Shown here: one piece after another, positions 6,187 to 8,580 of the stretch | Layout of the letters: each line of letters begins with the position of its first letter | Position numbering within the stretch: the stretch's first letter is position 1 | From: Chitinophagia bacterium | GTDB taxonomy: Bacteria > Bacteroidota > Bacteroidia > Chitinophagales > Chitinophagaceae | Reading direction: 5' to 3' | Assembly: GCA_010027295.1 (NCBI GenBank) | Contig: RGVM01000087.1 | Span: forward strand, 1-8,580 | DNA: 8,580 bases | Notes under the pieces: generated by a model | The model's input: only the letters and a program-made list of their open reading frames with translations | What the model was told of the DNA's origin: nothing | The model's database searches: none | Translations under genes and position numbers: made by a program

Positions 6187-7419
6187 ATGAAAACCGGGAA
6201 TCCCGCATCGATGTCGAAGGCCTGGCTGGCGGTGGGACTGCTCTTCGTGGTGGCGGTGCTGAACTACCTCGACCGATCGATGATCACCACGATGCGCGTC
6301 TCGGTGCTGAAGGAGATCCCCATGTCGGAGGCCCAGTTCGGACTGCTCACGTCGGCATTCCTATGGGTCTACGGACTGCTGAGTCCGTTGGCGGGTTACA
6401 TCGCCGACAGGTTCGATCGGAAGAAGGTGATCCTGTCAAGTCTTTTCGTCTGGTCTGCCGTCACCTGGCTGACATCCAAGGTGCAGACATTCGACGAGCT
6501 GCTCATGACCCGTGTGTTGATGGGGGTGAGTGAGGCCTTCTATGTGCCGGCCGCCCTGGCGATGATTTCCGAGCACCATGGAAAGACGACGCGCTCCTTG
6601 GCTACCGGCCTGCACCAGGCGGGTCTCTTTGCGGGGCAGAGTCTCGGGTTCGTGGGAGGCATGCTGGCGGACACGCATTCCTGGACGACCGCCTTCGACT
6701 GGCTGGGCGTGATGGGCATGGCATACTCCGTGATACTCATCCTCCTCCTATCCAACCCGCCGAAAGCGGCGGAGGCCTCGACATCCGCTGAAACCCTTCA
6801 TCTGGGCCGCGGCCTGGCTTCGATGTTCCGGGCGGTGTCCTTTCGGCGTGCGCTCACCTACTGGAGCCTGATGGGTATCGTGAGCTGGCTGGTGGCCGCT
6901 TGGCTGCCCACCTACTATCTGGAGCGCTTCGACCTCACCCAGACCAGGGCCGGCTTGTTTGCCACCGCATATCTGTATCCCCTGTCATTCGCCGGTGTGA
7001 TCGCAGGCGGATACATCGCCGACAGATGGACGAGGCGCCATCCCAGGGGCAGGATCCTACTGCCCGTCGTCGGCATGCTCATCGGTGCTCCCTTCATCTT
7101 CATGGCCACGTTTGCGCCCGCCTTGCCGGTGGCAGCGGTGTTGTTCTCCGTGTATGCCTTCACCCGCGCCTTCTGCGATGCCAACATGATGCCGATTCTC
7201 TGCATGATCGTGGACGACCGTTACAGGGCCACGGCCTACGGCATCTTCAACCTCACCAGTACCGTGATCGGGGGATTGGCCATCTACGCAGGGGGGATGC
7301 TAAGGGATGCGAAGATAGACCTCACGCATATCTACCAGTTCGCGGCAGCCACCATGCTCTTCTGCGCCTGGATGCTCTACCGGGTGCGGCCGGTTTCAAA
7401 GCCCGAAACAGAAAACTGA
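6187..7419 (+). CDS. MFS transporter, probable importer for the pathway substrate
   Basis: A 410-residue inner-membrane carrier of the major facilitator superfamily with about 12 predicted helices. Helix 1 carries NYLDR (26-30), common in the sugar-acid/anion:cation symporter groups. The loop between helices 2 and 3 carries the MFS signature GYIADRFDRKK (70-80), and its counterpart GYIADRWTRR (275-284) appears in the second half, as expected for the duplicated fold. A hydrophilic central loop lies at about 190-215. The start ATG at 6187 follows TAAGT; a second ATG at 6211 (Met9, MSKAW) sits just before helix 1 and could be the true start. Its position after a NanM-like periplasmic protein and beside an NAL-like aldolase matches the arrangement of sialic acid uptake operons in Bacteroidota (NanT-type MFS). 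Substrate specificity cannot be read from the sequence. Symport with H+ is likely from family knowledge. Confidence 0.9.
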   Translation: MKTGNPASMSKAWLAVGLLFVVAVLNYLDRSMITTMRVSVLKEIPMSEAQFGLLTSAFLWVYGLLSPLAGYIADRFDRKKVILSSLFVWSAVTWLTSKVQTFDELLMTRVLMGVSEAFYVPAALAMISEHHGKTTRSLATGLHQAGLFAGQSLGFVGGMLADTHSWTTAFDWLGVMGMAYSVILILLLSNPPKAAEASTSAETLHLGRGLASMFRAVSFRRALTYWSLMGIVSWLVAAWLPTYYLERFDLTQTRAGLFATAYLYPLSFAGVIAGGYIADRWTRRHPRGRILLPVVGMLIGAPFIFMATFAPALPVAAVLFSVYAFTRAFCDANMMPILCMIVDDRYRATAYGIFNLTSTVIGGLAIYAGGMLRDAKIDLTHIYQFAAATMLFCAWMLYRVRPVSKPETEN

Positions 7420-7423
7420 TTCC

Positions 7424-8580
7424 ATGTCGAACCAGAGATACGCACAGTCCGCCTCCCTGCTGCAACGCGCCTCCCGCGTCATCGCAGGCGGCGTATCGTC
7501 CGAATTCCGAAAATACAACCATCCCCACGCCATCTTCTACACGCATGCCCTCGGCAGCCGCATCTGGGATGTGGATGGCAACGAGTACCTCGACTTCACC
7601 CTCAGCCAGGGGCCGATGATCCTCGGACATTCACACCCAGAGGTGCTGCAGGCCGTGGCCGACTATTCCGCCACGGGCCAGATGTTCGCAGGGCAGCACA
7701 TCCGGGAGGTGGAACTGGCGGAGTTGCTGCATCGGCTCATCCCCTCGGCGGAGCTCATGCGTTTCTGCCTGGACGGATCGGAAGCGGTGCAGACCGCCTT
7801 CCGGGTGGCGCGGGCCCATACAGGCCGACGGAAATTCATCCGGTTCGAAGGACATTATCACGGATGGCTCGATAATGTGGCCTGGGGATTGTCGGCTCCG
7901 ACACCGGAGGCACTCGGTCCCAGGACGAATCCGGTCGCCTTTCCCTGGAGCCAGGGGATTTCCCCTACGTCCCGTGAGGAGTTCATCATCCTCCCGTGGA
8001 ATGACGTGGAACTCCTGAGAGGCACGCTGGCCGAGCATCATGGGGAGGTCGCCGCGATCATCACCGAAGCTGTCATGTGCAACAACGGCTGCAACCTGCC
8101 GGCCCCCGGCTTCCTGGAGGAGATCCGCACGCTATGCGACAGGTACGGCATCGCCTTCATCATGGACGAGGTGATCACCGGCTTCCGGTTGTCGCTGGGT
8201 GGCGCGCAAACCTATTTCGATGTGACGCCTGACATATCCATCTTCGCCAAGGCTATGGGCAGCGGTTATCCGATCAGTGCCGTGGTGGGACAAAGGGAAT
8301 GGATGTCGCTGATCGCCGAATCGAAGGTCATTCATGCGGGTACGATGAATGCAGGCCAGCCGTCCGTGGCGGCGGCCCTCGCCACAATCAGCATCCTCGA
8401 GCGGGAGGCCCCGCATGCCCGGATGTTCGCCTTGGGGCAACGGCTGATGTCTGGACTGCAGCAGGCCGCGGCGGATGCCGGGCATCGGATGCTGGTGCAG
8501 GGGCCCGGTCCGATGTTCATCACCGCCTTCACCGAGCGGGACGAGTTCCGCGATTATCGCGACACGCTGACGGCCGACCG
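7424..8580 (+). CDS. Class III aminotransferase, glutamate-1-semialdehyde aminomutase-like, 3'-truncated
   Basis: The frame opens at ATG 7424, four bases after the MFS stop, and stays open to the right edge, showing 385 residues; family members are usually about 425-450, so some 40-65 are missing. It is a PLP fold-type I enzyme. AGGVSSEFRK (21-30) near the N-terminus resembles the aminomutase 'PGGV[NS]S' start. WDVDGNEYLDF (48-58) and GHSHPEV (68-74) are typical of class III, as is the EGHYHGW motif (142-148). Asp248 in MDEVITGFR should pair with the pyridine nitrogen, and Lys276 in FAKAMGSGYP is the Schiff-base lysine. The phosphate-side loop reads LDGSEA (116-121) where aminomutases have NSGTEA. 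Given a catabolic operon with no heme genes nearby, I expect an aminotransferase or aminomutase on a pathway intermediate rather than HemL. That is inference; the family is certain. Confidence 0.92.
   Translation, partial: MSNQRYAQSASLLQRASRVIAGGVSSEFRKYNHPHAIFYTHALGSRIWDVDGNEYLDFTLSQGPMILGHSHPEVLQAVADYSATGQMFAGQHIREVELAELLHRLIPSAELMRFCLDGSEAVQTAFRVARAHTGRRKFIRFEGHYHGWLDNVAWGLSAPTPEALGPRTNPVAFPWSQGISPTSREEFIILPWNDVELLRGTLAEHHGEVAAIITEAVMCNNGCNLPAPGFLEEIRTLCDRYGIAFIMDEVITGFRLSLGGAQTYFDVTPDISIFAKAMGSGYPISAVVGQREWMSLIAESKVIHAGTMNAGQPSVAAALATISILEREAPHARMFALGQRLMSGLQQAAADAGHRMLVQGPGPMFITAFTERDEFRDYRDTLTAD

Noticed and set aside
1460..7419. Calling the locus a standard nan (sialic acid) operon
   Set aside because: NanE, NanK and NagA/NagB are not seen, the lyase has altered active-site positions, and most neighbours have no role in known sialic acid catabolism.
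7424..8580. Assignment of the last gene as hemL of heme biosynthesis
   Set aside because: No other tetrapyrrole genes are in view, and the phosphate loop differs from HemL (DGSEA rather than SGTEA). I kept the family call but not the function.
1..8580. tRNA/rRNA genes, CRISPR arrays, insertion sequences or direct repeats
   Set aside because: Reading the window showed no cloverleaf-like segments, repeated spacers, transposase motifs or terminal inverted repeats. Almost every base is coding.

Overview
The window looks like the interior of one long, tightly packed operon from a GC-rich member of the Bacteroidota. The taxonomic call is an inference. None of the seven visible gene starts has a convincing Shine-Dalgarno sequence, and some are preceded by short A/T-rich leaders inside otherwise GC-rich DNA. 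The kelch protein also resembles the 'cyclically-permuted mutarotase' family, which is best known from Bacteroides relatives. All eight genes lie on the + strand. Four successive junctions are overlaps or near-overlaps of 4 to 17 bases, and the largest gap is 28 bases, so co-transcription is very likely. Both window edges cut through genes, so the operon continues in both directions.

Layout: (1) the C-terminal half of a short-chain dehydrogenase/reductase, cut by the left edge; (2) a fold-type II PLP enzyme of the threonine synthase type; (3) a dihydrodipicolinate synthase/N-acetylneuraminate lyase (NAL) family aldolase, closer to the NAL branch; (4) a RidA-family enamine/imine deaminase; (5) a 769-residue protein joining a complete M81 (MlrC-type) metallopeptidase to a complete SMP-30/gluconolactonase beta-propeller; (6) a secreted kelch protein of the NanM/cyclically-permuted mutarotase type; (7) a 12-helix MFS transporter; (8) a class III aminotransferase of the glutamate-1-semialdehyde aminomutase type, cut by the right edge.

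Together these read as an uptake and catabolic pathway rather than housekeeping metabolism. A periplasmic mutarotase would present a cyclic substrate to the MFS importer. In the cytoplasm an amide hydrolase and a lactonase (fused in one chain), a pyruvate-forming aldolase, two PLP enzymes, an oxidoreductase and a RidA protein that clears reactive enamine/imine intermediates would degrade it. The NAL-type aldolase, NanM-like protein and MFS carrier recall Bacteroidota sialic acid operons. However, no NanE epimerase, kinase or NagA/NagB is visible, while M81, SMP-30, threonine synthase-like and aminomutase-like enzymes are not part of the known nan pathway. The substrate is probably an amino-sugar-acid-like or lactone/amide-containing compound that I cannot name. 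I see no RNA genes, mobile elements, CRISPR arrays, terminators or clear promoters. No gene-free stretch exceeds 28 bases.
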